Shown: positions 30,494 to 43,200, numbered from the stretch's first letter. The stretch is DNA of 64,000 bases from Darksidea phi (GCA_030770425.1 JASJFT010000007.1:438245-502244), one strand, 5' to 3'. Notes: generated by a model from the letters alone, not told the origin. Numbers and translations: made by a program.

Positions 30494-32632
30494 ATGTCTA
30501 ATCTTAGTGGCAAACTGGTCATCAATTGGCAGACTGACGCACTTAATATCTGCGTTACACTCGATGAAAACGGTGCACCTTGCGTGGAATACCTCCAGGC
30601 TCGTGGGACGACGCCGCCAAAATCTGTTTCGCCACACTTTGCAACCGCCAAAACGCCTTTGAACGGCGTTCGTGTGGCTGGACAGGGTCACAGTGTCCAT
30701 AAGACTGCTAAGTCGTTGGTGGGTGGCGTCCTGTCCGCACGACTGCGTTATGTTAGTCATGTGGCAGGCAAGAATGAGACGTCTAGGACGTTGGAAGTCG
30801 TTTCACACGACGGGGTCACTGGACTGGAGGTAACGCATCACTTCGAAGTCTTCAACAGTACGACAGCTCTCCGTAGTTGGGCGGCGGTCAGGAACATTTC
30901 GCACACTGTGCAGACTCTGAACCAAGTCTCTTCGCTTACACTGGGCGGCTTGACAACGGGCATAGCGGAATGGTGTAACGAGTATACGGTGCTTACCGCT
31001 AATAACACCTGGTTTAGGGAGGCACAATGGCAAGAGAGGAGTCTACCTGACGTGGGAATTGACGAGGTTGGCGTTCATGGTTTGAACCAGGGCCACAGGG
31101 CAACCATGGCTAGCTTCTCCCTCTCCAACCGCGGCTCGCTCTCCACAGAGACGCATCTCCCCATGGGAGCCCTAAAGCACAAGCACAACCTCGACACATG
31201 GCTGTGGCAGATCGAACCCAAAGGGTCTTGGCGATGGGAGATCGGCGACTGGCAAGACGGCATCTATCTGGCGGCCGGCGGACCAACGCTTGTGGACCAC
31301 GCATGGCAAGTCGATCTCGCTCCAGGAGAATCCTTCACCAGCGTGCCGGTTGCAGTTTGTCACGTCGCTGGGGGTCTCGACACCGCTTTTGCCGCCATGA
31401 CTCAATATCGCCGCCACATTGTACGGCCGCATTTAGATCACAGCCGTCTCCCGATTATCTTCAACGACTACATGAACTGCTTAATGGGAGATCCAGATGA
31501 GCACAAGATCCAAAGCCTGCTGCAGCCGGCCGCGCAGTGTGGAGCAGAATACTACGTCATAGACGCCGGCTGGTATGCAGATGATGGCGACTGGTGGGAG
31601 GACGTCGGTATGTGGGAACCATCGAGCAAACGCTTTCCGTCTGGATTCAAAACATTGCTCCGCGCTATCCGTGATCGAGGCCTCATTCCCGGCGTTTGGC
31701 TTGAGCCCGAAGTGATAGGCGTGCGAAGCGTCGCTGCCAACCAGTTGCCCGAGGCGGCATTCTTTCAGGAGCGCCGGCGACGTGTCGAAGAGCGAGGTCG
31801 ATTCCAGCTCGACTTCACGCATCCCGCTGCTCGTGAGCGCCTACACGGCGTAGTGGCCCGACTCGTGCAGGAATGTGGAGTCGGGTATTTCAAATTTGAT
31901 TACAACATCAACGTGGTGGCAGGTAGCGATGCGCATGCGGGCCTCAGCACTGGTGCTGCACACATGGCACACCAGAGTGCATACCTGGCATGGGTAGACG
32001 AGGTTCTTTCACGCCATCCAGGACTAGTGATCGAGAATTGCTCCAGCGGCGGGCAGCGGATGGACTACAGCATGTTGTCAGTGCACACGCTGCAATCAAC
32101 AAGCGACCAGCAAGACCCGCTGCTCTACGCATCAATTGCAGCCGCCGCCCCTACAGCAGTAATTCCTGAGCAGAGTGCCTCTTGGTCATACCCTAAGCGC
32201 GAGTGGAGCGACGAAAAGAACGCATTCACGGTTGTCAGCTCGCTCTTAGGCCGTGTCCATTTAAGTGGTCGCCTCGACGCCTTGCAACCGCAGCAGTTGG
32301 AACTAGTGCGCGAAGGCATGCAAGTGTATTGTAGCGTCCGCCAGCAATTGCTACAAGCGCAGCCGTTCTGGCCTCTAGGACTGCCAGCATGGCATGATGA
32401 CTGGATTGCGTTGGGCATGTCAACGGCGGATGGGAATGCTTTGTTGGCGGTGTGGCGGCGGGCGGGCGCGACGTCTTGCCAATTGCCTTTGCTGGGAAAG
32501 GGCCATCTCCAACGCGCCAGTGTACTTTATCCGGCAGGATTCGAGACGCAACTGCATCTCGTTGGCGGAGTGCTACGGATTCGTTTACCTGATGTTCCTT
32601 GCGCACGTCTCCTACAGTTGAAAGCATTATAG
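30494..32632 (+). CDS. GH36 alpha-galactosidase, intronless
   Basis: A single exon encodes 712 residues. Family GH36 features are the N-terminal beta-sandwich, WQDGIYLAAGG-like stretch, NDYMNCLMGDP at the start of the barrel, YYVIDAGWYADDGDWW, WLEPEVIG, the nucleophile segment FKFDYN and the acid/base segment STSDQQDP. The enzyme should hydrolyse terminal alpha-1,6-galactosyl units of raffinose, melibiose or galactomannan oligosaccharides. No signal peptide is visible, so it should act inside the cell on imported sugar, in line with the divergent MFS transporter. Almost every multi-domain gene around it has introns; this one has none, and the cytosolic GH36 type is common in bacteria, so horizontal acquisition is possible. 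Confidence 0.92.
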   Translation: MSNLSGKLVINWQTDALNICVTLDENGAPCVEYLQARGTTPPKSVSPHFATAKTPLNGVRVAGQGHSVHKTAKSLVGGVLSARLRYVSHVAGKNETSRTLEVVSHDGVTGLEVTHHFEVFNSTTALRSWAAVRNISHTVQTLNQVSSLTLGGLTTGIAEWCNEYTVLTANNTWFREAQWQERSLPDVGIDEVGVHGLNQGHRATMASFSLSNRGSLSTETHLPMGALKHKHNLDTWLWQIEPKGSWRWEIGDWQDGIYLAAGGPTLVDHAWQVDLAPGESFTSVPVAVCHVAGGLDTAFAAMTQYRRHIVRPHLDHSRLPIIFNDYMNCLMGDPDEHKIQSLLQPAAQCGAEYYVIDAGWYADDGDWWEDVGMWEPSSKRFPSGFKTLLRAIRDRGLIPGVWLEPEVIGVRSVAANQLPEAAFFQERRRRVEERGRFQLDFTHPAARERLHGVVARLVQECGVGYFKFDYNINVVAGSDAHAGLSTGAAHMAHQSAYLAWVDEVLSRHPGLVIENCSSGGQRMDYSMLSVHTLQSTSDQQDPLLYASIAAAAPTAVIPEQSASWSYPKREWSDEKNAFTVVSSLLGRVHLSGRLDALQPQQLELVREGMQVYCSVRQQLLQAQPFWPLGLPAWHDDWIALGMSTADGNALLAVWRRAGATSCQLPLLGKGHLQRASVLYPAGFETQLHLVGGVLRIRLPDVPCARLLQLKAL

Positions 32633-33492
32633 AGGTAGATGATAGATAGTCGTGAGATATGAGGTATAAGGCCCATCTACTTAGCCGGTCGTCACTAGTA
32701 TGCTCGTAGCGCAAGATACGTAGGTGTTATACATCTATTCCACTGCTAAAATTAATCTCCTATTAAATGATGGATGTTATATTTGGTAGGTAGAAGTACT
32801 CATAAATTTATCTTGAATGAAAAAAGAATACTAATTGAATCAAAGAAACTAAAAAGCACCATTGTATATGAAATATAATAGGAGTTTTTGCTGTATTGCA
32901 TTAAACACTACGGGCGACGAAAAGAACACAGTTTGGAATCGAAGAGCAAAACGTTGAGAGACTCGAACAGTGGTAACAGACGTCAATGATGATAGTACGA
33001 AACGCGTGTGGCAAGGTATGCCGAATTTTGACTGTCGAGACTGTATGCAATATGCCTTTAAGTATATTACTTTTATTCCAAGGAGATTCATAGTACTATA
33101 GCTACGATTAACTAAATGTAATGCATGGTACCCAGAATCGACCATCATGTACGAAAACGAATTATACATAATTATTTCTTTAGATAGCAATACCAAATCC
33201 GCCGTTATCCTCGTCAGACTTATTCGCTGCGGTTTTTGATTCCAGGAAAAAGGAGCTCGGGCGCTTATTGCCAGGCCCCTTCTGGCTCGGCCTCAAACAG
33301 CATTGCTTCCAGCATCGACTTCAATCCCACACAAATGCCGAAGCTGCAGCGGCAGGCTCATACTCGTCGTTGTGATCGAACCGCCCTACTCCACCCCACG
33401 ACTGTCTCACATCGGGGAAGCAAGACAGGGGACAAGCGCACGCAGGGGACTACACAGATTAGTACGGAATTTCAGGTGGGAAAGGAAGTTAC
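32633..33492. other. Gene-free AT-rich stretch
   Basis: The GH36 3' flank followed by AT-rich sequence. Open frames here are short and unremarkable. Confidence 0.4.
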
Positions 33493-34905
33493 TTACAGAT
33501 CTCGCTCCGGTACATTCAAAATGGAGGTTAGAGCTTGATTGTAATCGAAGCCGTGACTGCGCTTCTCATCCGGCGGCAGTTTTCGTTCGGCATACTCGGT
33601 ACTGAGGATGTGTGCCCATTTGCACTTCGTTACTTTCTTGATGCATCCACGGAGATGCACGTTTGGTATGTGCTTGATGAACGGGAATGCGAAGGTTAAG
33701 ACCCAATCGATGAGCGTCTTCCAGCAGGCATGCGATACCGAAATCCAGCGACGGCCGTCCCAATGACTTTTAATATCGAGTTTACCCCAAGGATATTGGT
33801 ATGGAGTGGGAAAATCCAGGGTCAAATCGACTAATGTATCGATTCCCTGCAGCAGCTCACCACGGCCGTGCCTGCTGTGCTTGGGTTCGATAGAGATAGT
33901 GGGGTGATCCCACACGCCGAAAAGGTCGAAATACTCCCGGATTGAGAAGTCGAGGTGCACCTTCGAAAGCCAATTCCGGGCGGTTGGTGGGTTACTGCAA
34001 AGAATTACGTCAATCAAGATGGAAGCCGAGGCGAAGAATTTGGGCGTGCCAACCCATCCCGCCACCAAAGCTTCATCACGGAGTTGTTTGCTAACACGAA
34101 ACACTGCGTAGTTCGGGCGAGGGACTCTCTCATACCGCTTCCGGCTATCGTATTGACTGGTCCACCCCTGAGAGCGGTACTCCTTCGTCCATGGATTGTT
34201 ACACTCTGTAGATCCCAAGACAACGACGGAACGGCCGGTTCCTTGCGAAGTTTGGATATGCAGGCGGATGTCGGTACCCAAGGCATGCCGAAGAACCTGA
34301 ATTCGAAGCTCTTCGGGTAGTTTCCAGAAGGGGAAGAACTTTCCAACCTTCTCCCTCTTCTTCCACCACTTCTACTGCGCTTCCAAATCAGTGACTCCTG
34401 GGTGTCCGTATTTCGCCCAGGTTGTCAACCACTCTTTGACCGGAAGCCACTTTCCCCCTATCCGAACAAGGATACGATCGGGCGAGAGGACGCCCTTGTC
34501 ATCCCGATTTGCGACAGAGACGGGAACCGCGCGGGGAAATTCTTCGTCTGCCTTCCTGGACGCCTACATTTTCACATCAATGCCTGCATTCTTCTTGTAT
34601 CGAGGCCAGATCGGCGGCGACAGTGTGAGATTTCGTACTTTGATTGCGAGAGTGGCAATGCGTATGTGCTCCGTCTCGAGTTCCCGGGTGACATCTTTGA
34701 TGCCGTCGAGTACTGGATCGACCTGGCATGTTGAGCCAATGAACTTGTACTTGTAGACTCTATGGGTCGTATTGAGCTTGTCCTTGGGTGGGGGGCACAT
34801 GCCCAATACGAGCTTCTGCTGCTATTCGGCCCATTTGATACGAGTATCCAGGTAAGGCGTGTCGGAAATTTGAAAGAGATTGCAAAGAGGGAGTTTTGGT
34901 AAAGA
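33493..34905 (-). pseudogene. Interrupted gene with three in-frame TAG stops (F-box/2EXR-like)
   Basis: One minus-strand frame from about 34905 to the TAA ending at 33493 stays open apart from stops at 34824, 34566 and 34374, all TAG. The peptide is coherent across them: DTRIKWAE*QQK, NAGIDVKM*ASRKADEE, TDLEAQ*KWWKKREK. Downstream, FWKLPEELRIQVLRHAL resembles the F-box-like or 2EXR N-terminal motif of expanded fungal families, followed by a 260-residue open region with WDGRRWISVSHACW. Each TAG fits CAG changed to TAG. The alternative is that one or more TAGs belong to intron acceptors, since each ends in AG; I see no matching donors as convincing as those of the intact genes. The open 3' part (34281-33493) could still be annotated as a gene by software. 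Confidence 0.6.
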
Positions 34906-36152
34906 AAAATTTGTAAACCCTAGCGATGAGTAGAATTAATGCTCGCTCGAGTGTTTTCAGAGTGTAATTTAAGCGCAGGTAGGCGTTGGCACGGTTGATG
35001 GATAACTTCTCTCAGCGTTAAATGTTCCGATGGCTCTATGTTATTAACGAACTGTGGGAAGGCGAAGGTACTAAGCAGAGTTTTATGGATAGCAGGTATA
35101 AGTTGTTGTTCACGCGACAAGGAGTCGCGGGCGGGTCCCAAGTTGATGCTTTTGGCTCTAGACTAAGAGACTTTTTGTATTAATTTATATATGTCAAGGG
35201 TCCTTTCCCATGGATAGCCAAATCATCTTGGGTCTGGATAGCTGCTGAAAGGTGAAAATATTGTATGTGCTCAACATCTTTCTCTCATCACGGTTACACG
35301 TTGTTGAAATGGGGCCAGCATTATGTGATGCAAGTAATACAAAGGAACCGCCTCACTAGCGGAGAATAGATTGACTTAATACTAACCATCCGCGGCAGCT
35401 TTTATCTTTCGGACCTACATTCCAAGTTGAAGTATACTTGGTAAGAAAAAATGGCATTGTTACGCGTGCTAGCCAGCCAAAGTTATCCATGGATCGTGAA
35501 GCTCTTGGAGAGCCACACATGAAACCAACAAAAACGCTACTCTTTGAATAATATCCCAGTAGCTAAAATGCATTTAAATATCGACGCAACACCGGTACTC
35601 GGCTACTCTTTACCCAGGAACAAATCACAACGTAACGGTGTATAATATTTACGTTAAGCCTAGGGCTGGCACATGTCGTTCTTAATCTAGGTAGTTTGCA
35701 AGAGAGTAGCCCGTCAAAATCTTCAACGTTGGATCTTTCTAGCACGCTTAGTCATGGACTCGTGCTAAGTATCTCGACTTCAGAATCTCCTACATTAACT
35801 GAGTGTATGATAGATCGATTGGCTCCGTCGCCGGCGAGCGACAGGAGCCTGGGAATGCCTGGGTAATTCAGTCCGGCCTCGGCAGGGGTATAGTCGTGAG
35901 GTGGAAGAGGAGGAAGACTTTGGCCTGGCCATTGTGGATTGGATGGTTGTGTGAGGTTGAGGAGGAAGGAAGAAGAATCTGTCTGCTGAGCAATTTCTGT
36001 CTTTTTGACTCCGTGGGCATCTTGCTGGTACGCTACTTTGGCGAACCGCAGAGCTCCGGACGAGAGAGGATTCAGAGATTATCAAGCAACAGTTCTTTGC
36101 GACAACTAATCGTATGTAAGAACAGCCTAATTTCAGTGACATCCAGATCATC
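34906..36152. other. Gene-free stretch
   Basis: No gene is supported. The plus-strand frame at 35803-36597 is antisense to the last exon of the DUF6536 gene and lacks family features, so it is treated as a shadow. AT content is high around 35150-35700. Confidence 0.45.
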
Positions 36153-38570
36153 TCATGCATATACTTTTCCGACAATTGGCCTCTTCACTGAACGAGAAGA
36201 AAAAGAGCAATGGCCAACGGTATCATCGTTGTCGCCCCCTCCACCTATCGAGCCCCATTTCACCCTACCAAGAGCGACTCCAATCTCATCGGGATCAGGA
36301 TGGCACGCAGCACTTATGACCCAGCTGCAAGAACCCGCGAAGGGCACATGCGCCTCAAATGTCCTGAAACCCAAAAAGATAGTTATCAGCGACAGTAGAA
36401 CCAAGACCCCTCCCAGGGCAAGCAGCGCCGAGCTTGAGAACCCACAGGCGGCTACGGAAGATGCCATGTCCAACGCACCATTACGATCCCTACGATCGAA
36501 GCGGACAACGAACAGCATCTGCGAGGCCAGCCAGTGGAGAAGGCCGCTTAGAGAATTAAGCGGTATGCCGATCTTCAGGGGAAGTTGGAGGAAGTAGGTC
36601 TCGCGCTGCTGTCCTTGGGGCTTTGTGACGCGCAGTCCTTTCCTACGGGTGCCGAACTGGTTCCACTCGTATGCGAGCGCCATGCTGGTGAACATGTTGT
36701 TGTAGTAGAGGTAGATGACGGAGAGGAGTAATTGGGGAGAGTTGGCGATAAACGCCAGACGTGAGGTGGTGTTCCCGTCGAACTTCATTTGGCCAACGGT
36801 AAATCGTAAAGGCGATGCGGTTGCCCAAGGGCTCGCAGGATTGCCCATAGTAACAGAAGGTATCAGAAGCATGAGGAGGAGAAGAATGAACCCCCTACCG
36901 ATAATGGGTCAGCCTCTGGATGGATTTCCTTGCCAGTTGTGAATTACAAAAATGAAAGGAGCACACGCTTGCGCCTGCTAATTGCCGACCCATAGTTGTG
37001 GGTTCGTTGCTCCCAGATTCCTTCGCATCGTCTGTCCCATTTGGCAGCGCGGCCATCCTCTTCCCGCACCAATGTGCGCTTGAGGCGTCCAGTTTTCCAG
37101 AAGTATTCGGACTTCGAATAGGTGCAGTAGCCGCGCGTCGATTCGTCTGGTGTATCGAGAAAAGCCGCAGTAGCATCGCCCACTGTGACTAGAGGCGTAT
37201 TTTTGTCCATAGGGATTCCAAAAAGCATAAATACGAGACAAGCAACCTTGACAGTATTACATATAACCACTATCAGCAGGAACGGTAAGCTCATTTGGAC
37301 ATGGGACTCTATCGCAGGGTAAGCAAAAGCCCCCATTATATGTATCTCAAATTCGAAAAGCGGAGATTGCGTAGTCCAGTTTTCATAAAGATATTTTGCT
37401 GGAGTCCACCCTCCTTGACCAATATTTGGGGCCCAATAGGCCGATGTATTAGAGTAGATTGGCTCGGCCAGCGGTAAATCGATGACAGGGAGGCTGAAAT
37501 TGTGAACGCCTTGGCTGTCAGCAGCGAATTGGGAATATTGAAGGCGACTCTGGTTAAAAAACAAGACTACATCACCATGCTCAGAGACGTAGTCTTGACT
37601 ATACGTGCTTATTATTTCCGATACATTGAGTAAAGTGAGGTTAGAATTCTTTGTGGACACGGTTGCATTCATGGCATGCCACTCGGGCGTACCATACACC
37701 ACGAAGTCTGTGGTGTAGCTGCTGCCAGTGACTACCTGGAACACACTGGCGTTATAGCTGATTATTGTCAGCACTTCAGAAGTGAAGAGAGGCAGGTGTT
37801 TACATGCAAGAGGTGGAGAGGTACGGATGACAGAGCAAGTGCGGACCAAAGGATCTTCCTCCTTAGAGATATCGAACTAATGTTTCGGATACTGAGGATT
37901 CCAATGTCTAGAAATCGTCCTTGACGGTGCGCGACTTCGCATTCGTCGCGTGTAGGCGCCGAGAGTACTTGCATAGCATAATTGCTTGCGCTCAAAAGCA
38001 TGGTGCTAAGCATGTTGATCAAGACGTGGAGAATCGTGCTAAGCCGGGTGATCCGGGTTGCGCTGCCCGAAAAGATTGTCGCGATTCCTTGGTCGTACCC
38101 GGATCCAGAAAGGGCCCCAATAATGATGAATGTGCAATTCGCGAGGAGCACAGCTGTGCCAATGATTGAGCCCACCATGATCCCCCATTGCCAGCCATAG
38201 AACCGGCTCTGTCGCTTCCATGTATCCACCGCATTGAATGGTCTGCTGAGAATAGATTGGATGCGTGCCAGAACATGCTTTGTACGCTGGCGATGCACAC
38301 TCTTCGAACTGAGGGATGACGACAGAGAACTTGTACGGAGCAGCCCTGACACTAAATCTGAAGGCTCGGGCTCTGCGTCTTGGGCGATGCTCGATGCGGA
38401 TTCGGATCCGGATTCGGATCTAGAGGTACTAAAAGAAATAATGAGCTTCAAGTGAGACAGGCGTCTAAGCAGTCGTACATCTCGAGGTTTTCCAGCTCAA
38501 CGTTCTGATACCCATGCTCAGAGTCATGAGTAGATGACCACGCTGACTTGCCTGTTTCTGCCGACTCCAT
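36153..38570 (-). CDS. DUF6536 multi-pass membrane protein
   Basis: Four exons (38570-38479, 38428-37808, 37757-36948, 36894-36153) encode about 754 residues. The DUF6536 core is clear: WQWGIMVGSIIGTAVLLANCTF, INMLSTMLLSASNYAMQVL, CEVAHRQGRFLDIGILS and LWSALALSSVPLHL. Later segments include PLVTVGDATAAFLDTPDE, ANSPQLLLSVIYLYYNNMFTSM, and a C-terminal pair of hydrophobic helices. Family members are fungal-specific plasma or endomembrane proteins of unknown function. Introns 1 and 3 are canonical. Intron 2 (37758-37807) has no usable GT donor; a GC donor (TT|GCATGT) with the CAG acceptor restores LHLFYNASVF, the family sequence. Confidence 0.88.
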
Positions 38571-40213
38571 GGCGGGAGGTGACGGCAACAGGTACGGTGA
38601 GATTTGGTCGTAACCGCCGACTGTTGAAATTGTCGAATGGAAAAAGCACGCTAGAAGGCAGTGGAGAGAGAGAGTTTCATTTTAGCGTCTCTATACCCCA
38701 GGGCTAAGCTGACGCGCTAGAGGTGGCGAAGCTAATGCGCAAGAGGTGGCGTGGCTGTGTACGCCGCTACTATCGAGAGCGAGTAGGCAGAGTCCTGTGG
38801 TGTCGAGAGTGGTTGGCTCTCCGCCGTGCTTGGTCGACATTGTTTCCTCTACGCTGTGGTCTGTAGCTGCGCTTGCTTGAACGTGGAGGAAGGGAATGAG
38901 GTTTACTACCAGCCTTCAGACGCCGCCGCACTATCTGAAGTGGGCAGCGAGCAGGCTGAAGGCAGTTGTAAGCAGAAGAGCAGCATGTCTGCAGCACGGG
39001 CTGGGGCTGAGAGCTGATGGTGGTGGGTGCTGGCCAGCCGTAGCCAGGAGGTTGGCGGGGGGAAGCGCCGGAAATAATGAGCGGTTAAATTAACCGCTCA
39101 AACGTGGTGATGTCCCCGACATCTGTATTTCCGCATCTCGCAGAACCAGGAAAAAACACACACTTACAAGGATTAGTGTTTGGCTGGCCCGCTGAGTACG
39201 GAGCAGTAAATTGACCCGTTCCGTCTCACATTGTTGAGGTTGGTCTGGATCCTGTACATTACCACTCTTGGGGCTGTCAACGTTCTGCCTCAACTCTGCG
39301 GCTCGGCAGCATCTGTCATTGCTCGTCGCCTGCCAATGTTCGAAACATCACCCCATCGGTCTTGAACATCCCTTACGATCGATAATACTGTTTACGTCTC
39401 TACAGCTCTATTATTATGTATGAAGTGTGGGTAGAGCACCTCTACTGTGTACAACTCCTACTATATTCCGTGCGGGCCTTACAAAAGGGAGACCCCCACT
39501 ATGAAAATCCAAACAAATTTTCGAAGATTGACCCTACTACTGCGGCTCCGATTGGCTTCGAAGTCTTTGAAATGTTTGAAAGATTAGCATGACCCGGCAA
39601 TAGGGCAATAATCTCGTTCCCCAGTTCTTGCAGGAGGCTGGCCAGCGATGGGGCCGGATTTAGAGACATTCTGACTGTTGAACTTGTGATATGCGGCTCG
39701 TAAGTTGAACAGAGTACACATCAACAATTTCCGCCCGATTCATCCTTTGCGCCAAGGCAAAGAAGCCAGGTAACGCGTTTCACGCACACCAATATAAACG
39801 ATCAACCGGCCTCCCCCTTTAATATTGTAGGGAAGGTGCCTTGGTGATAGTAAGACTTGGTACATCAGGCTTCTTTATATGAAGCTTTACATAGGGGTAT
39901 GTCATAGACCCATCAGCAATTATTATAAGTTTGAGCACCGTTGAGTCTAGGAATGAAGGACGTATTGAATACAAGCCAGCGGTACTGAGATAGGGTTATT
40001 CCAACCTACCCAAATTTTAATGTACTCAGGAAGAAGTCAATACTAAGCTGATTCCCAAGTCGTTAGGAAGTCCTAAATTCATGATACAAATACTTCCAGA
40101 ATAAATTTTCAAGCGTCCAACTCGATTGAGATACAATGTAGCTTTTTGTTTGCAATATCGGATACTCACACCCCTCTGGCTAAGCTTTGTCGGTTTTGAC
40201 CGCCACATTAGGC
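38571..40213. other. Gene-free stretch holding repeat copy 3
   Basis: No gene is supported between the DUF6536 and CorA-like genes. The proximal part (38571-39300) should contain the DUF6536 promoter. A copy of the dispersed repeat occupies 39333-39513. The rest is AT-rich. Confidence 0.45.
39333..39513 (+). repeat. Dispersed repeat, copy 3 (shorter)
   Basis: Matches copies 1 and 2 over about 180 bp, with CAATGTTCGAAACATCACC, CTACAGCTCTATTAT, AGCACCTCTACTGTGTACAA, CTCCTACTATATTCCGTGCG and ATCCAAACAAAT. It lacks the GGCAATTTTTATA end present in the other copies and shows several C-to-T differences (TCCTACTATATTC versus TCCTACTGTGTTTC). Confidence 0.75.
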
Positions 40214-43200
40214 TCACACGAGCAACTGCGAATCTGCACTTTCTCTCTTCCGCGAAAATGCAAAGCGTCTCTGCAACCCCCTTCGTCCGTCCCTAATTCT
40301 TGCTCGAAACGAGTTTTGACCGGTAGAAGTTGATGTCGTTGTCTGCTTTGACGAGTCCTCACGAAGTTGATGTAACGCTTTCGTAGCCACGTCGTATAGT
40401 ATTCCGCCCCGGTACGCGATGAAGACAGCGAAGCCAACAATACCCGCAGTGACTGGTACAGCAATAGCCCAGAAAAAGGCCTGCTTGTGCTCGGTATTGC
40501 GGATATCGGCAATGTTCATGCCAAAGAAGCTTGTGACGAACGAGCTAGATATATTTAGCACATGACTGGATGATTCGCCGTACAGTACCCCAACACGAGT
40601 CTGGAAACGCGCTACAAACTATTCCTAGCGCAAGTACCCATAGCCTCGTGTTCAAACAATGCAAAGAGCATTCAACTCACAGGGGTAGGAAGATTGTCGT
40701 AATCATGGTAAATACCATAATCGCCTTGCCGTTGTCTTCTTCAAGAATTTCCACGCTTTCTTTCAGTTGTTCTCTCAGTGTTCGAGCCCAATTATCCAGC
40801 GCATCTATCTCAGCAGCTTGCGTGCGAAGTGACCGGTATCCTAGCTTGAGGCACTTCCTTTCAGCCAAGAAAGTTTGGACCCTGTCACTAGCAGTAGGTC
40901 CGGAGAAGTTTGGGTCCAACACTTTGATGAAGCTCTCGTACGTTTGCTGTTGCCAGTCATTTACCCACTTGATGACAGTCAACTCATCTTGGAGTGCGTG
41001 GATATCCAGGAGCAATCTTTTCCGAGGGAAGCGGTGGACTTGGTATTTCTATGACGAGGGTCAGTCACATGTTGGTCCACAGATTAGATAGTCGCTTCAC
41101 CGTGACGGAATTTGGGTCACTTACCAACTTCGATGTATACTCTCGGTACACTCCATTGATATCCAGTTCTGAATCTGGCAATACTTGCCTCTTCTGTAAA
41201 TTCTGACATATCAAAGCAATCAGAAATTCCGGCCCCGCGGGTGCCATGTTGACTACGGCCGTTTCCGAGTCTGAAAGTGCAAAAGCCTTCTGCGCTTCGG
41301 TCATAGCTTGCTGAGCGGCTTTGCCTTGCTTGACGAGGTCGAATAGGGCAAATCGTACATTCTGAGCCTCTTGTCGATACCTAAGTAGAACGGAAAGGTC
41401 AGATAGGTTGTGGATTTCATCTTTGATCTCAACAAATGTGATAGCCACCTGAACAATGAATAAGGCCGTTTCTTCAAAGCACCTGACTAAGTGCGTAGGT
41501 AATGACAAACACTCTGCTCTCTGCGCTCGATCACGTGCTACTGACACATGAGTCTTCTTTGCACCATCGCTCAGGAGCTCTAGAGAGGCAAGACAACTGC
41601 GAAGCAAAATCAGCTGTCGCTCATGCCTCATCTCCCGGCGGAGTTGGTCGACAGTGCATATCCAGCCGTAATACCGGAAGACATCTTTTCGGGACTGATG
41701 TTGCGCTTGATTATTTCGGGTAACGTTATGATGTTTTTTGAGATGATCCATTGCCTTTCTAATAGAGCGGTACGTGTATGCAGACCGACAACTTGCGCAG
41801 TATTCAACGCTAATGGATCCTTTTTCAGCTGAGTTACCGAGAATGTCCTTTTCGTGGGGGCGTATAATATAATACCCTTGAAGAAACTCTTTTGCTTCTT
41901 CAAGCATTGAATGGATGGTCTGTATTCAATTAGCATGATGTAGAGTGTAATTGCTATTACAAGTTGACAATAAGTGAGTCAAAATTGATTCATTAGCTTG
42001 GTTAGCGATTCGGCCCTAGATTGAAAGTGCGACGCAAAGGAGGGCCGTGAAAGTCTTGAAATGGAGCTTACCTGTAAGATGGTCCAGAGAGCTCCCCACA
42101 TCTTCCTCACCAACCGATGTTCGCATGCAGGAAATACGAATAGAGCAACATACGCTTCGACTTCCTGGACCATCTTGCTCATCGCTGTGGACATGTCAAC
42201 CATTTGACGTTTGAGAACAGCGGTAGAGATAGACTTGATTGCTGTCTCTGATGATTCCAATGTGAATTCAGACCCGATAGTGGAATGGCGAAAGGCGAAC
42301 TCGAAGCTAGTGTGTAGCTTTTCGAAGGGATGCTCATTGCCACCAGCTTGGGAGATTGCTGTGAAATCTGTAGCTGTTTTTTCCAATTCTTGAAAGCCTA
42401 TTTCTTCAATTAACCTGTACCAGTTCTTTTCACGCACAAAGATGCTTCGCTCAATGTCTTCCAGAATGGTGAACAGATGCTCCATTTGAAGACGCTGGGC
42501 GTGATAATCCTCTTTTGCGGCTTCCTCGACGGTAGTGGGCGCTTTATCAAGTGGCGAGTAACCCCAGAGTAGGAAGGGTAATCTCAAGGTAGCATTTTCA
42601 GGTTGATTCTCGTGCTGAGATGTTCCTTGCTCGTACGATTGAAGAGAACTCAACTTAGGCTCCTCGAAACGTCCAATCATACGAACCACAGCCTCGACGG
42701 CATCTACAATGCATTGCATTGCTTCTTTGAATGATTGGTACTCTAAGTGGTTGGCTTTCACCAATGCGTCCCTGTGGGCATAGTGGATCTCTTTGTTATA
42801 TGCTTCCAGCTGTTCCAGAGCTTCGAGAAGTTTTGCAGTGGGTACTTGGCTATCCAGTCGTTGTATCAATTTGAAGCAAGGCTCAGTAGTTGTGGTATCC
42901 ATCCCGTTTGCGAGAGCCAACGCTTCTTTAAGACCGCAGATCAAGTCGGTGAAATATGCCGGCACTTCCCCTGGGTCTACCAATAGCATGAAGTTTTCAA
43001 AAAATCCCTTCTCACGGTTGTCAAATCTGCTATCCAATGTCGTTCTGAATGCAACCCGTATATTGTTACGGGACAAAGCGGCGGTAGTGGTAGGCGGAGG
43101 TCTTGGCGTACCATGCAAGCCGCTATGAGATGCTTCGAGTTGATGTAGATCTGGCCGAGAGTCCTGTACAAAGGTCTCGCGATGATTATGATGATCAAAA

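Noticed and set aside
35803..36597. 264-codon plus-strand frame
   Set aside because: Overlaps the last DUF6536 exon in antisense and shows no family features.
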